Of a stretch of 50,041 bases of DNA, positions 33,872-43,618 are shown in pieces. The translations under genes were made by a program, and so were the position numbers. The DNA is taken from positions 1 through 50,041 of the forward strand of contig NZ_LYMI01000029.1 in NCBI RefSeq assembly GCF_001660815.1. The letters run 5' to 3'. The notes under the pieces are model-generated. The model saw only the letters and a list, made by a program, of their open reading frames with translations. It was not told the origin of the DNA and ran no database searches. Source of the DNA: Xanthomonas nasturtii. GTDB lineage: Bacteria > Pseudomonadota > Gammaproteobacteria > Xanthomonadales > Xanthomonadaceae. How positions within the stretch are numbered: position 1 is the first letter of the stretch; each line of letters opens with the position of its first letter.

Positions 33872-35118
33872 TGGTCCGTCTCCGGTGGAGCCGGGACCGG
33901 GGACCGGGGACCCGGGACGCGGGGAGAGGCAGTTGACGTGGATGCCGGCGCAGGATCGTTTTGCACAGCGTTCCCGGCTGCCGGCACCTGCGGCCTGGAA
34001 CGTGCGCCCGATGTCGGTGAGACCGCGGCATTGCCCTGCCCGCTCGCCGGGCCCACGCCCGGCGCAGAAGCGTTGGACGTTGACGCCGGGGCGGCATCGG
34101 CTTGCCGAGCGCCTTGCATAGACGTGCCGCCGGAACGTGCAGCGACGGAGCGCGGCGCAGGCTCACCATGTGCCGCAAGCCCACCGCCCCCCGCACCGTC
34201 AAGGCCGTTGCCGCTGCTGTTACCGGGTCCCCGGTCCCCGGTCCCCGGTCCCGCCTCCCCGGCCACAGGCACCACGCGCAGCGGTTTACCGGCCCGCAAC
34301 AACAACACATCGCGGCCACGATCGAGCTTGGCCGCCGGGGTGAGTTCGCCGACCAGGAAGGCGTGGGTGTCGTCGGGATGCAACTCGGACACCTTGCCGA
34401 CCGGGAAGCCGGTCGGGAAGCGGCCGCCCAGGCCGGAGGTGACGATTTCATCGCCCACCTGCACGCCGGCGCTGAGCGGGATGTCGCGCAATTCCAGGCG
34501 GTCGCCGCGGCCGTAGACGATCAGGCGCACGCCGTTGCGCGCCACACTGACCGGCACCGCATGGTCCGGGTCGGTGAGCAGCAACACGGTCGAATGCAGC
34601 GGGGTCACTTCGATCACCTGCCCCATCAGCCCGCCGGCATCGATCACCGCCTGGCCCATCAGCACGCCATCGCGGCTGCCGGCATCCAGCAGCAGGCGCT
34701 GGCGGGTCGGGTCCAGGTCGATGTCCAGGATCGGCGCCAGCTGCACGTCCAGGCCGCGGCGCTCGGCCACGTTGAGCAGCTCACGCAGCTGCGCGTTGTC
34801 CAGCGCGGCGGTCTGCAGCCGGGTCAGGCGCGCGTTGGCGACCAACAGCTGATTGCGCAGGTCGCGGGTTTCTTCCACCAGTTGCGCATGGGTGGCGGCG
34901 TTGTCGCGCACCTGCGACCCGATCCGCCCCGGCAACCCGGCCACCGCCCAGATCGGCTGGATCAGCAGATTGGCCTGCAGCCGCACCTGGCTCAGCCAGC
35001 TGCCACGGCTATCGAGCGCGATCAATGTGATCGCCAGCACCAGATAGACCAGCAGCCGCAGCGTGGAGGTGACTTCGCCCGGACGGGAGGCGACGGGAGG
35101 ACCGGCGTAGGAGGGCAC
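33868..35118 (-). CDS. mreC: Rod shape-determining protein MreC with extended C-terminal tail
   Basis: A 416-residue bitopic protein starting at GTG 35118. A transmembrane helix lies at about residues 20-36, a coiled coil at about 75-118 (AQLVEETRDLRNQLLVANARL), and the beta domain at about 125-286 with LDIDLDPTRQRLLLDAGSRDG, GQVIEVTPLHSTVLLLTD and VTSGLGGRFPTGFPVGKV. MreC normally ends near there. Here 130 more residues follow, rich in Gly, Pro, Ala and Ser, bounded by GPGTGDRGPG (about 290-299) and RVPGPRSPVP (about 402-411). These peptides are the translations of inverted G-rich/C-rich DNA arms at 34223-34254 and 33892-33925, so the tail looks like a repeat element captured in frame. The core function, binding PBP2 and MreB/D, should be intact. 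Confidence 0.93.
   Translation of the reverse strand: MPSYAGPPVASRPGEVTSTLRLLVYLVLAITLIALDSRGSWLSQVRLQANLLIQPIWAVAGLPGRIGSQVRDNAATHAQLVEETRDLRNQLLVANARLTRLQTAALDNAQLRELLNVAERRGLDVQLAPILDIDLDPTRQRLLLDAGSRDGVLMGQAVIDAGGLMGQVIEVTPLHSTVLLLTDPDHAVPVSVARNGVRLIVYGRGDRLELRDIPLSAGVQVGDEIVTSGLGGRFPTGFPVGKVSELHPDDTHAFLVGELTPAAKLDRGRDVLLLRAGKPLRVVPVAGEAGPGTGDRGPGNSSGNGLDGAGGGGLAAHGEPAPRSVAARSGGTSMQGARQADAAPASTSNASAPGVGPASGQGNAAVSPTSGARSRPQVPAAGNAVQNDPAPASTSTASPRVPGPRSPVPAPPETDQ
33892..34254. repeat. Inverted repeat arms inside the mreC 3-prime end
   Basis: The left arm at 33892-33925 is built of GGGACCGGGGACC units. The right arm at 34223-34254 is the complementary GGTCCCCGGTCCCC type. They enclose about 300 bp that encode the Ala/Pro/Ser-rich part of the MreC tail. 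The arrangement, G-rich left and C-rich right on the plus strand, is the same as in the intergenic elements at 23727, 35130 and 49034, although the unit sequence differs. Confidence 0.7.
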
Positions 35119-35129
35119 GTTCAGGGCCG

Positions 35130-35285
35130 GGAATGGAGATTCGGGATTAGGGATTCGGGGAGCACTTGGCTGGCCCCGAGACGAATGCGGCTAACACGTG
35201 AATCAGCGGAATTGCGCGGCAATCCCGCCGGGCCGTAGGCAGGAACCGCCTTTGCGAATCCCCAATGCCGACTCCCGAATCCCGA
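35130..35285. repeat. Intergenic repeat with inverted arms between mreB and mreC
   Basis: The left arm (about 35133-35160) contains GATTCGGGATTAGGGATTCGG. The right arm (about 35255-35285) contains GAATCCCCAATGCC and CCCGAATCCCGAAC. The arms are imperfect inverted copies of each other with about 95 bp between, so RNA readthrough would fold into a long hairpin. The element separates mreB from the mreC ribosome binding region and could lower the expression of mreCD-mrdA-rodA relative to mreB. Confidence 0.7.
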
Positions 35286-35290
35286 ACGCC

Positions 35291-36481
<1,191 letters not shown>

Positions 36482-36612
36482 TCACGCCGGGCATGGCACG
36501 CGGTTGTGGCCCTGATCGGTCGCAGCCGTTACCCTTTGCGCCGCGGCGTTGGCGCCGTCCCGCCGCCATGCCGGCAACTGGCGGGTATTTCCTTACGCAA
36601 AGGCCTGACTCG

Positions 36613-37545
36613 ATGTCCGCACTGATCTGTGGTTCCCTCGCCTACGACACCATCATGGTGTTTCCGGACCAGTTCAAGAACCACATCCTGCCGGACAAGG
36701 TGCACATCCTGAATGTGTCGTTCCTGGTACCGCGCATGCGCCGCGAGTTCGGCGGCTGCGCCGGCAACATCGCCTACAACCTGCATCTGCTCGGTGGCGC
36801 GCCGATTCCGATGGGCACCGTGGGCCAGGATTTCGGCCCGTACCGCGAACATTTCGAAACCCTTGGCATCGACCTGTCGCGGGTGAAGATCATCGACGAC
36901 CTGTTCACCCCGCAGGCCTTCATCACCACCGACCACGACAACAACCAGATCACCGCCTTCCATCCGGGCGCGATGATGCGCAGCTACGAAAACCATGTGA
37001 AGGATGTGCCTGGCGTGACCCTGGGCCTGGTCGGCCCGGACGGGCGCGAAGGCATGATCCAGAACGCGGAAGAGTTCGCTGCCGGCGGCATCCCCTTCAT
37101 CTTCGACCCGGGCCAGGCCATGCCGCTGTTCAACGGCCCGGAGCTGCGCCAGTTTATCGAGCAGGCCCAGTACGTGGTGGTCAACGACTACGAGTCCAAC
37201 CTGCTGCAGGAACGTACCGGCTGGGACGAGAAGGACATCGTCTCGCGCGTGCAGGCCTACATCACCACGCAGGGCCCGAAGGGCGCGCTGGTGCATACGC
37301 CGGAGAAGACCTACGACATCCCGCCGGCGCACGAGCGCCGCGTGGTCGACCCCACCGGTTGCGGCGACGCGTTCCGCGCCGGCCTGATCTACGGCATCCA
37401 GGGCGGCTACGACTGGCTGACCATCGGCCGCATGGGCAACCTGATGGGCGCGCTGAAGGTCGAACACCCCGGCACCCAGAACCAGCGCTTCGACTTCGCC
37501 GAATTCAACGACCAGTTCAAGCAGCAGTTCGGCTACGCGCTTTAA
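36613..37545 (+). CDS. PfkB-family carbohydrate/nucleoside kinase (adenosine kinase-like)
   Basis: A 310-residue ribokinase-fold kinase. N-terminal MSALICGSLAYDTIM is followed by GGCAGNIAYNLHLLGG (substrate-binding glycine motif) and PMGTVGQDF. The C-terminal PfkB signature DPTGCGDAFRAGLIYG carries the catalytic Asp in GCGDAF. The N-terminal layout, with the lid region QFKNHILPDKVH, resembles adenosine kinases more than fructokinases, so phosphorylation of adenosine to AMP is the best guess, not proven. ATG 36613 places the first strand at the start. It is transcribed divergently from mreB. Downstream lies a duplicated intergenic repeat, and no terminator with a T-tract was seen. Confidence 0.88.
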   Translation: MSALICGSLAYDTIMVFPDQFKNHILPDKVHILNVSFLVPRMRREFGGCAGNIAYNLHLLGGAPIPMGTVGQDFGPYREHFETLGIDLSRVKIIDDLFTPQAFITTDHDNNQITAFHPGAMMRSYENHVKDVPGVTLGLVGPDGREGMIQNAEEFAAGGIPFIFDPGQAMPLFNGPELRQFIEQAQYVVVNDYESNLLQERTGWDEKDIVSRVQAYITTQGPKGALVHTPEKTYDIPPAHERRVVDPTGCGDAFRAGLIYGIQGGYDWLTIGRMGNLMGALKVEHPGTQNQRFDFAEFNDQFKQQFGYAL

Positions 37546-37596
37546 CGGGCGCTTTGCCCTTCTCCCACCGGGACAGTGTCCGACGGGAGAGGGGCT

Positions 37597-37876
37597 TTAA
37601 CGCCCTCGTGTATCAATATCCCTTCTCCCACCGGGAGAAGGTGCCCCGCAGGGGCGGATGAGGGTACGGGCGAAGCCTCGCGCAGTTCGAGAACTCGGGC
37701 GCTATGCGCGCCGTACCCTCCCCCCAACCCCTCTCCCGGCGGGAGAGGAGCCTTAACGCCCTCGTGTATCAATATCCCTTCTCCCACCGGGAGAAGGTGC
37801 CCCGCAGGGGCGGATGAGGGTACGGGCGGAGCCTCGCGCAGTTCAAGAACTCGGGCGCTATGCGCGCCGTATCCTC
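37597..37876. repeat. 124-bp direct repeat, period 156 bp
   Basis: Copy 1 is 37597-37720 and copy 2 is 37753-37876. I count three mismatches in 124 bp. Each copy contains a small palindrome CTTCTCCCACCGGGAGAAGG and a CCCCGCAGGGG stem. The spacer and the sequence before copy 1 are also related (CTCTCCC...GGGAGAGG), so the whole 37555-37905 block is about two units of one element. It fills the 379-bp gap between the PfkB kinase and the HAD gene and contains no real gene. Confidence 0.88.
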
Positions 37877-37924
37877 AGCCCAGCCCTGCTCCCGTGGGGA
37901 GAACGGCTCTAAACCAGTGCGACG

Positions 37925-38554
37925 TCAGCTATCCACCTGGGACTGCCACCGCCATAGCAATTCGCTGCAATCGCGCAGGCGCCAGTCGGCCAGACCGGGC
38001 CAGGGGTCGCCGGGGGTGTTGACCAGCACGGTGACGGCACCGGCGGCACGGCCGCAGGCCAGGTCGTTGAGGTGGTCGCCAACCATCAGCAGCGCGGCGG
38101 CGCTCACCGACCAGCGCTGCTGGAAATACTGCAACCCATCGGGCGCGGGTTTGGGCGCGGCCTCGTTGCGGCCGACGATGTCGTCCCTAGCGAAGGCATC
38201 GCCCAGGCCGATCGCCTGCAACGTGATCTGCGCCAGGCTGCGCGCATTGCGGGTCAGCAACCCGAGGCGGCAGCCGTCGGCCTGCAATGCGCGCACCATG
38301 TCTTGCGCACCTGGCGCCGGCTGCGCTGCTTCCGCCAGCACGCGCTCGTGCTCCAGCAGCCACGCTTGCTTGGCCTGCGCCTGCTCGGTGGGCAATGCTG
38401 CTAGGTGATGCAGAATGTCGGCGTCGGGCGGTATCTCCAGCGCGCGGCGGATCAGCGCGAAGTCGTGCACGGGCTGGGTCAGCGTGCCATCCATGTCGAA
38501 CACCCAATGCCGATAAGCCGATAGCGGCAAGCGGGCCGCGCGCGCGCCATCCAT
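37925..38554 (-). CDS. HAD-superfamily hydrolase (phosphatase)
   Basis: A 209-residue cytoplasmic phosphatase. Motif I VFDMDGTLTQP has the nucleophile Asp and the general acid Asp; motif II is LLTRNA; motif III is the Lys in APKPAPDGLQYF; motif IV is MVGDHLNDLACGRAAG. The helical cap insertion after motif I (about residues 30-95) places it in the Gph/phosphoglycolate phosphatase-like subfamily I. The substrate is not deducible. It begins 3 bp after the stop of the lipoprotein gene, so the two form an operon. The N-terminus (MDGARAARLPLSAYRH) is slightly longer than usual. Confidence 0.87.
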   Translation of the reverse strand: MDGARAARLPLSAYRHWVFDMDGTLTQPVHDFALIRRALEIPPDADILHHLAALPTEQAQAKQAWLLEHERVLAEAAQPAPGAQDMVRALQADGCRLGLLTRNARSLAQITLQAIGLGDAFARDDIVGRNEAAPKPAPDGLQYFQQRWSVSAAALLMVGDHLNDLACGRAAGAVTVLVNTPGDPWPGLADWRLRDCSELLWRWQSQVDS

Positions 38555-38557
38555 GGC

Positions 38558-39277
38558 CTATTTCCAACCCGGCATCTGCGTGGTCTCCAGACCGCCCACC
38601 TCGAACTCTGCGGTACGCGTGCCGCCGGCCTTGACCGGGAACGCGATGCTGATGCGCTTGGCGTTGCGTACCACCTTCCACAATGCCTTGTCGTCATCGA
38701 TGAACATGGCGATGGCTTCGTCGGTGTCCGGGCGGTGTGCGGCCATCGCACGCGCTGCGCCGCCGTCGGCCGCAACCTGCACCTTGCAGCCGCCGTAGCA
38801 ATTGAAATCGCCGGCCTTGAGCACGAGGTAGCTGTGGCGCTTCCATTGCGGGTGATCGCGGAACACCAGGCTGACCGGCTTTGGCCCGCTGCCATCCACG
38901 TCCACCCGCTCCTTGGCATCGATCATCGCCGAGCGCTGGGTGCCGCCCTTTGCCGGCACCTGGGAGTACTGCCACAGCGCCTGCATGCGGCGCAGCTCGC
39001 GCGCCTGCTCGCCCTTGGCCTTGATGTCGGCATAGCCGGGCTCGATGCGCGTGGCGGCCGCCGTGCCGGCATAGCCTTCGAGCAAGGCGGCGCCGTGCGC
39101 GCGCGCCATGTCCCAGTTCTGCGCCTTGACCGCCTCGTCGTATTGCTTGGCGAGGGCGTCGGCTTCGTTTTCCTTGACCTGCGCCTGTGCGGCTTCCTGC
39201 GCCTGACGTTGCGCCTGCCGGTCGGTACAGCCACTCACAACCGCGATGCACAAGGCCGCGCTCAGCAGATACTTCAT
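38558..39277 (-). CDS. Predicted lipoprotein of unknown function
   Basis: A 239-residue predicted lipoprotein. The signal MKYLLSAALCIAVVSGC has a lipobox VSGC with C17. A charged, helical Ala/Gln/Glu region (about 18-100, RQAQRQAQEAAQAQVKENEADALAKQ) follows. The C-terminal domain contains SLVFRDHPQWKRHSYLVL, GDFNCYGGCKVQVAADG with a Cys pair, and a beta-rich end. I do not recognise the family. It precedes the HAD gene by 3 bp, so they are cotranscribed, but a functional connection is not evident. ATG 39277 is clear from the lipoprotein signal. Confidence 0.7.
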   Translation of the reverse strand: MKYLLSAALCIAVVSGCTDRQAQRQAQEAAQAQVKENEADALAKQYDEAVKAQNWDMARAHGAALLEGYAGTAAATRIEPGYADIKAKGEQARELRRMQALWQYSQVPAKGGTQRSAMIDAKERVDVDGSGPKPVSLVFRDHPQWKRHSYLVLKAGDFNCYGGCKVQVAADGGAARAMAAHRPDTDEAIAMFIDDDKALWKVVRNAKRISIAFPVKAGGTRTAEFEVGGLETTQMPGWK

Positions 39278-39449
39278 CGTCGACTCCGAAAGACGTGGAA
39301 AACAGCCGCAACGATACCAGCCTGGCGTTGCAGGCCGCATGCATGACAGGCGGCGTTCGCGCCATGTACGCAGACAGCAAACAGGGAGCACAAGGCTCCC
39401 CGTCTGTTGCACTTATCGCCGGGCTCACGGCGCGGCGTTGCGCCGCGAT

Positions 39450-41432
39450 TTACTGCTGCGTCGGCGCAGGAGTAGGCGCAGGTGTCGCTGCAGGTGCAGG
39501 CGCTGCCGCCTTGGCCTTGGCGATCATCTCGGCCACCGATGCTGTGGTGATCGGGTGGTAGCTGGGCTTGGCTTTTTCGAAGGCCTGTTCGGCAAACGCA
39601 ATGCCGTCCGGGGTCTTCAGCAGTTCGGCGTAGATCGGCAGCACCAGCTTGCGGCGGCCGACGCGCTCGATGAACTCGCCTGCGGCAGCGCGCGCGTCGG
39701 TGTAGCCGCTACGGATCGCCAGCGGGTACCAGCGCATGGCGATTTCGCCATTCGGCGTGCCGGTGAAGTGATACGCATCATCCAGCTGCTTGAGCTGCTC
39801 GGGCTTGAGCGTGGCGCCCATGCCGCTGAGGAAGTGCACCCATTCCTGCGTGCCCCACTCGCCGGTGACCTGCTTGCTGGGCAGCGTGCCGCTGCCGCTC
39901 CAGGCAATGCGTGCGGTGTCCACGATCGAAAAGCTGCGCGAGCGCGCCTTGGCCGCAAACGCCGGAATACCCGGCTGTTTCAGCCACGCATCCACTTCCG
40001 CCGCGCTCACCGTGTTGGGATGCTTGGCCAGCAGGTTCTTCTGCAGGTAATCGACGAACTGGTCGGTGGTGGCGCTCTGGAACGCGTGATCGTCGAACCA
40101 GCCGCGCAGGAACGGGTCGAACACCTCGCGGCCGAAGCGCTGTTCCAGGAACTGCAGGAACCACGCGCCCTTGACGTAGGCCACCTGGCTCAAGGCGTCG
40201 TCGGGGTCGCGCTGCGCCAACGGCGGCAACTCCAGCACCTGGTCGGCCGGCGGCATGTCCTTCACTTCGGCCAGCAGATCGCCCTGGTCGATCTCGCGCT
40301 CCATCTCGGCCATCTCCGCGCCGTACAGCGCCTCGGTGATGCGCGCCTGCACGTAGGTGGTAAAGCCTTCGTTGAGCCAGATGTCCTTCCAGCTGGCGTT
40401 GGTCACCAGGTTGCCGGACCAGCTATGCGCCAGTTCGTGCGCCACCAACGACACCAACGACTTGTCGCCGACGATCACGGTGGGCGTGGCGAAGGTCAGG
40501 CGCGGGTTCTCCATGCCACCGAACGGGAACGACGGCGGCAGCACCAGCATGTCGTAACGGCCCCAGCGATACGGGCCATAGAGTTTTTCCGCAGCACCGA
40601 TCATCTTTTCGGTGTCTTCGAATTCCTTGGCGGCCTTGTCGGCCATCGCCGGCTCGGCCCACACGCCCGAGCGTGCGGAGATCGGCTTGAACACCACATC
40701 GCCGGCCGCAATCGCCAACAAATAAGAGGGAATCGGCTCGGGCATCTTGAAGCTGTAATCGCCGTCGCGCGCCGCCTTGGGGTCGTTGTCGGCGCTCATC
40801 AGCACCATCACGTCCGGGCGCGAGGTGACATGCGCGCTATAGGTGAAGCGCACGCTCGGGGTGTCCTGCAACGGCACCCAGCTGCGCGCGTGGATCGCCT
40901 GCGACTGGCTGAACATGAAAGGCAACTGCTTGCCTTCGGTCATCGACGGCTCCAGCCACTGCAGGCCCGAGGCGGTGGGTGCGGTGTGATAGGTGATCAC
41001 GATCTTGGACGGCTGAGTCGGCGTCTCGATGGTGAGCTTGCTGCCGAAGGTCTTGTCGGCCGGCGCCAGCGCGAACTGCAGCGGTGCCAACGCGCCCTTG
41101 CCGTCGTCGGCCTGCACCTGCGCAATGCTCAGCTCGCGCGTGTCCAGCACCAGCTGCTTGGCGGCCTTGTCCTTCCAGTCCAGCGTGTAGGTGGCGGTGC
41201 CGCCGATCTGTTTGGCGTCGAAATCCAGCTTCAGGTCCAGCGCCAGATCCTTGATGACCACCAGCTGCGGCTGGGCGTAAGAGCTTTCGTCGTGGTTGCG
41301 GGCGTCTGCTTTCACGAGGGCCTTGGCAGTGGCGGCCGGCGCAGTGGTTGCGGCCGGCGGCGTGGAGTCATTGGAACAGCCGGCCAGCGCGATGGACACG
41401 GCCAGGGACAGCGACAGGAACGGGAAGCGCAT
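39450..41432 (-). CDS. M1-family zinc aminopeptidase, lipoprotein
   Basis: A 660-residue metallopeptidase. The lipobox LAGC has C19, so it is anchored in the envelope, unlike cytoplasmic PepN. The exopeptidase motif GGMEN is at residues 305-309. The zinc site is H332-E-L-A-H336, with the third ligand in NEGFTTY (E355). The C-terminal helical domain is like the leukotriene A4 hydrolase/aminopeptidase subgroup, and a Pro/Ala/Thr tail ends the protein. It would trim N-terminal residues of peptides in the periplasm or at the surface. ATG 41432 (MRFPFLSLSLAVS) gives a standard lipoprotein signal; ATG 41462 would add ten residues and has a slightly better purine-rich upstream. It is monocistronic. 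Confidence 0.9.
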   Translation of the reverse strand: MRFPFLSLSLAVSIALAGCSNDSTPPAATTAPAATAKALVKADARNHDESSYAQPQLVVIKDLALDLKLDFDAKQIGGTATYTLDWKDKAAKQLVLDTRELSIAQVQADDGKGALAPLQFALAPADKTFGSKLTIETPTQPSKIVITYHTAPTASGLQWLEPSMTEGKQLPFMFSQSQAIHARSWVPLQDTPSVRFTYSAHVTSRPDVMVLMSADNDPKAARDGDYSFKMPEPIPSYLLAIAAGDVVFKPISARSGVWAEPAMADKAAKEFEDTEKMIGAAEKLYGPYRWGRYDMLVLPPSFPFGGMENPRLTFATPTVIVGDKSLVSLVAHELAHSWSGNLVTNASWKDIWLNEGFTTYVQARITEALYGAEMAEMEREIDQGDLLAEVKDMPPADQVLELPPLAQRDPDDALSQVAYVKGAWFLQFLEQRFGREVFDPFLRGWFDDHAFQSATTDQFVDYLQKNLLAKHPNTVSAAEVDAWLKQPGIPAFAAKARSRSFSIVDTARIAWSGSGTLPSKQVTGEWGTQEWVHFLSGMGATLKPEQLKQLDDAYHFTGTPNGEIAMRWYPLAIRSGYTDARAAAGEFIERVGRRKLVLPIYAELLKTPDGIAFAEQAFEKAKPSYHPITTASVAEMIAKAKAAAPAPAATPAPTPAPTQQ

Positions 41433-41669
41433 CGACGGCACCGCAGCGAGGGAATTGGGCATTTTAGCGCCCCGGGCCGTTGCCTGCCCGTGCGGCTGAT
41501 GGTGAGCACTTGCCGGCCGGTCAATCCGGGCGCCGGCTGAGGACACTGGGCCTGTCACTGGCCGGGACGGCGCGAACCTGATGCGGCAACCGCAGATGGC
41601 GTGACGTATGCCGCCCGTGCGCAGCATGCAGGCACCTGCGGACCGGCCGCCAGGTGATTGCCGGATCGT

Positions 41670-42560
41670 CTAGACCACCGGATGGCTGCGTGGGTTGTCA
41701 TGCCCGTCGCGCACCAAACGGCGGCCGCCGGAAAACTTGGCGCGATACATCGCCGCATCGGCGCGGCGATACAGCTCGGTGGCATCCAGGCCCTGCTCGC
41801 ACACCGCGCTGCCGGCGCTCACATGCAGCGGCGCCTCGTCGGCATCTTCGCGTTCGAGCATCGACAGCCATTGATTGAGCTTGAGCGTGGCCTCGTCTTC
41901 GCTGGCGTGTACGCCGATCAGGAATTCATCGCCGCCCCAGCGCCCGACCCAGTCCTGCGCGCCCAGCCAGCCGTAGGCCGATTCCACCAGCCGCACCAGC
42001 ACACGGTCGCCGGCCAGATGCCCGAAGCGGTCGTTGATCGTCTTGAGGTTATCCATGTCCAGCACGAACAACACGAACGGCCAGCCTTCGCACTGCGCGG
42101 AGGTAACCGAATCCAGCATCGCCTGCTCGCAGCCGCGCCGGTTCAACGCCTCGGTGAGCGAATCGAACAAGGCGTGCTTTTTGAGATCGCGCATGCCGGC
42201 GTCGATACCGCGCAGGCTGCGATTGATACCGCGCAGAAGACGCCCCAACTCGTCATCGCCATGCTCGGGCAGCGTGGGCAGGCGTTGATCGGCGTAATAC
42301 GCATCCAGCGCGTCGGCGGCGATGCGCAGCGGTGCGAGCAGGCGATACAGCGCCGATAACGTCAGCGCGGTGCCGGCCAGCGTGGCCAGCAATGCCACGA
42401 TCACCACCGACCACAGCGGGCGTCCGCCCAACTCGCTTTGCGATGCCAGCCAGACGATCAGCAACAGCAGCGGCAGATGAATGCCGACAAAGGTCACCGC
42501 CAGCAGCTTGGCGCTGAAGGAGCGAGGAAACACGCGTGACAGCCCTGCGTACAAGCGCAT
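41670..42560 (-). CDS. Membrane-anchored diguanylate cyclase (GGDEF)
   Basis: A 296-residue protein. Two transmembrane helices (about 18-40 and 48-71) leave almost no periplasmic part. A HAMP-like linker (about 72-125) leads to a GGDEF domain from about 130. The substrate segment LFDSLTEALNRRG, DMDNLKTINDRFGHLAGD and the active-site loop RWGGDEF (209-213) are intact, so c-di-GMP synthesis is expected. The inhibitory I-site (RxxD, upstream of GGDEF) reads GAQD, so product inhibition is probably lost. c-di-GMP controls biofilm, motility and virulence in xanthomonads. GGAG before ATG 42560 fixes the start. No neighbour suggests a specific input. Confidence 0.9.
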   Translation of the reverse strand: MRLYAGLSRVFPRSFSAKLLAVTFVGIHLPLLLLIVWLASQSELGGRPLWSVVIVALLATLAGTALTLSALYRLLAPLRIAADALDAYYADQRLPTLPEHGDDELGRLLRGINRSLRGIDAGMRDLKKHALFDSLTEALNRRGCEQAMLDSVTSAQCEGWPFVLFVLDMDNLKTINDRFGHLAGDRVLVRLVESAYGWLGAQDWVGRWGGDEFLIGVHASEDEATLKLNQWLSMLEREDADEAPLHVSAGSAVCEQGLDATELYRRADAAMYRAKFSGGRRLVRDGHDNPRSHPVV

Positions 42561-42768
42561 GCACGTCTCCAGCGAAAGATGGCCTAGTGTCGCCGACCAT
42601 TCGTGGAGCCAACGCGACGAGAGTCTCAAAAGTTTGTCGGCAGACGCAGGTGCGCAGGTGGCGATGGCGATGGCGCGGCAAGCGAACACAAGCGCAATGT
42701 GTGTGCGGAGATCTCCGGCGCGCTGCACGCCGGCGCAGACGCGCAAATCACCCCGCGCCGGATCAATC

Positions 42769-43530
42769 TCAGATCTTGTAGCCGGAATGGATCGCCACGA
42801 TGCCGCCGGTGAGGTTCTTGAAGTGGCAACGCGCAAACCCGGCCTCGCCCATCATGCCCTTGAGCGATTCCTGCGGCGGATGCTTGCGGATGCTTTCGGC
42901 CAGGTACTGGTAGCTGTCGGCATCGCGCGCGAACAACTGGCCCAGCCTGGGCAGGATCTTGAACGAGTGGAAGTCGTAGATCGGCTTGAACCAATCGGCG
43001 GTGACTTCGGAAAATTCAAGCACGCGCGCCTGTCCGCCCACCTTCAGCACGCGGTACATCTCGCGCAGCGCGGCGTCCTTGTCGGTGACGTTGCGCAGGC
43101 CGAAGGAGATGGTCACCAGGTCGAAGCTCTGGTCCGGGAACGGCAGTGCTTCAGCGTTGCATTGCACATAGTCGAACCCGGACACCAAGCCGCGGTTGGT
43201 GAGCCGGTCGCGGCCCACCGACAGCATGCCGGCGTTGATGTCGCCCAGCACCACCGCGCCCTCGTTGCCGACGCGCTCCTTGAGCAGCACGGCGATGTCG
43301 CCGGTGCCGCCGGCCAGGTCCAGCACGCGGTCGCCCGGCTTCACCTGCGCGGTCGCCACGAAGTAGCGTTTCCATGCGCGGTGCACGCCCAGACTCATCA
43401 GATCGTTCATCAGGTCGTAGTTGCGCGCGACCGAGGTGAACACTTCGCCGACCAGCTTCTGCTTGTCCTTGGCAGCGACATCGCGAAAGCCGAAATGGGT
43501 GGTACCGGAGGTATAGGGGGATTCGCTCAT
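42769..43530 (-). CDS. ubiE: Ubiquinone/menaquinone biosynthesis C-methyltransferase UbiE
   Basis: A 253-residue SAM methyltransferase. [25 protein letters not shown] at the N-terminus, [18 protein letters not shown], the SAM motif [12 protein letters not shown], and the UbiE signature [19 protein letters not shown] with [15 protein letters not shown] identify it clearly. It performs the C-methylation step of ubiquinone synthesis in the cytoplasm. Unlike E. coli, it is not followed by ubiJ-ubiB; a diguanylate cyclase gene lies downstream and a divergent transporter operon upstream. ATG 43530 matches the family N-terminus. Confidence 0.96.
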   Translation of the reverse strand: MSESPYTSGTTHFGFRDVAAKDKQKLVGEVFTSVARNYDLMNDLMSLGVHRAWKRYFVATAQVKPGDRVLDLAGGTGDIAVLLKERVGNEGAVVLGDINAGMLSVGRDRLTNRGLVSGFDYVQCNAEALPFPDQSFDLVTISFGLRNVTDKDAALREMYRVLKVGGQARVLEFSEVTADWFKPIYDFHSFKILPRLGQLFARDADSYQYLAESIRKHPPQESLKGMMGEAGFARCHFKNLTGGIVAIHSGYKI

Positions 43531-43618
43531 GGGCGGATTATCGCACTGCTGACACCACCGTGACCGCAACCGGACCACAATCGCGATCTCAACTGCAACT
43601 GGCCCCTGCGAGCATTCA

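Noticed and set aside
31325..34516. A 1063-codon plus-strand open frame opposite mrdA, mreD and mreC
   Set aside because: It is a shadow of the minus-strand wall genes. The sequence is His/Arg/Gln-rich without family motifs, and it has no ribosome binding site.
37542..37787. An 81-codon minus-strand frame in the repeat region
   Set aside because: It is a translation of the repeat itself, with the same peptide (GEGILIHEGVKAPLP) appearing twice, and has no start signals.
37597..37876. CRISPR array
   Set aside because: There are only two long copies with large identical segments and no short regular repeat-spacer pattern, and no cas genes are nearby. It is a duplicated intergenic element.
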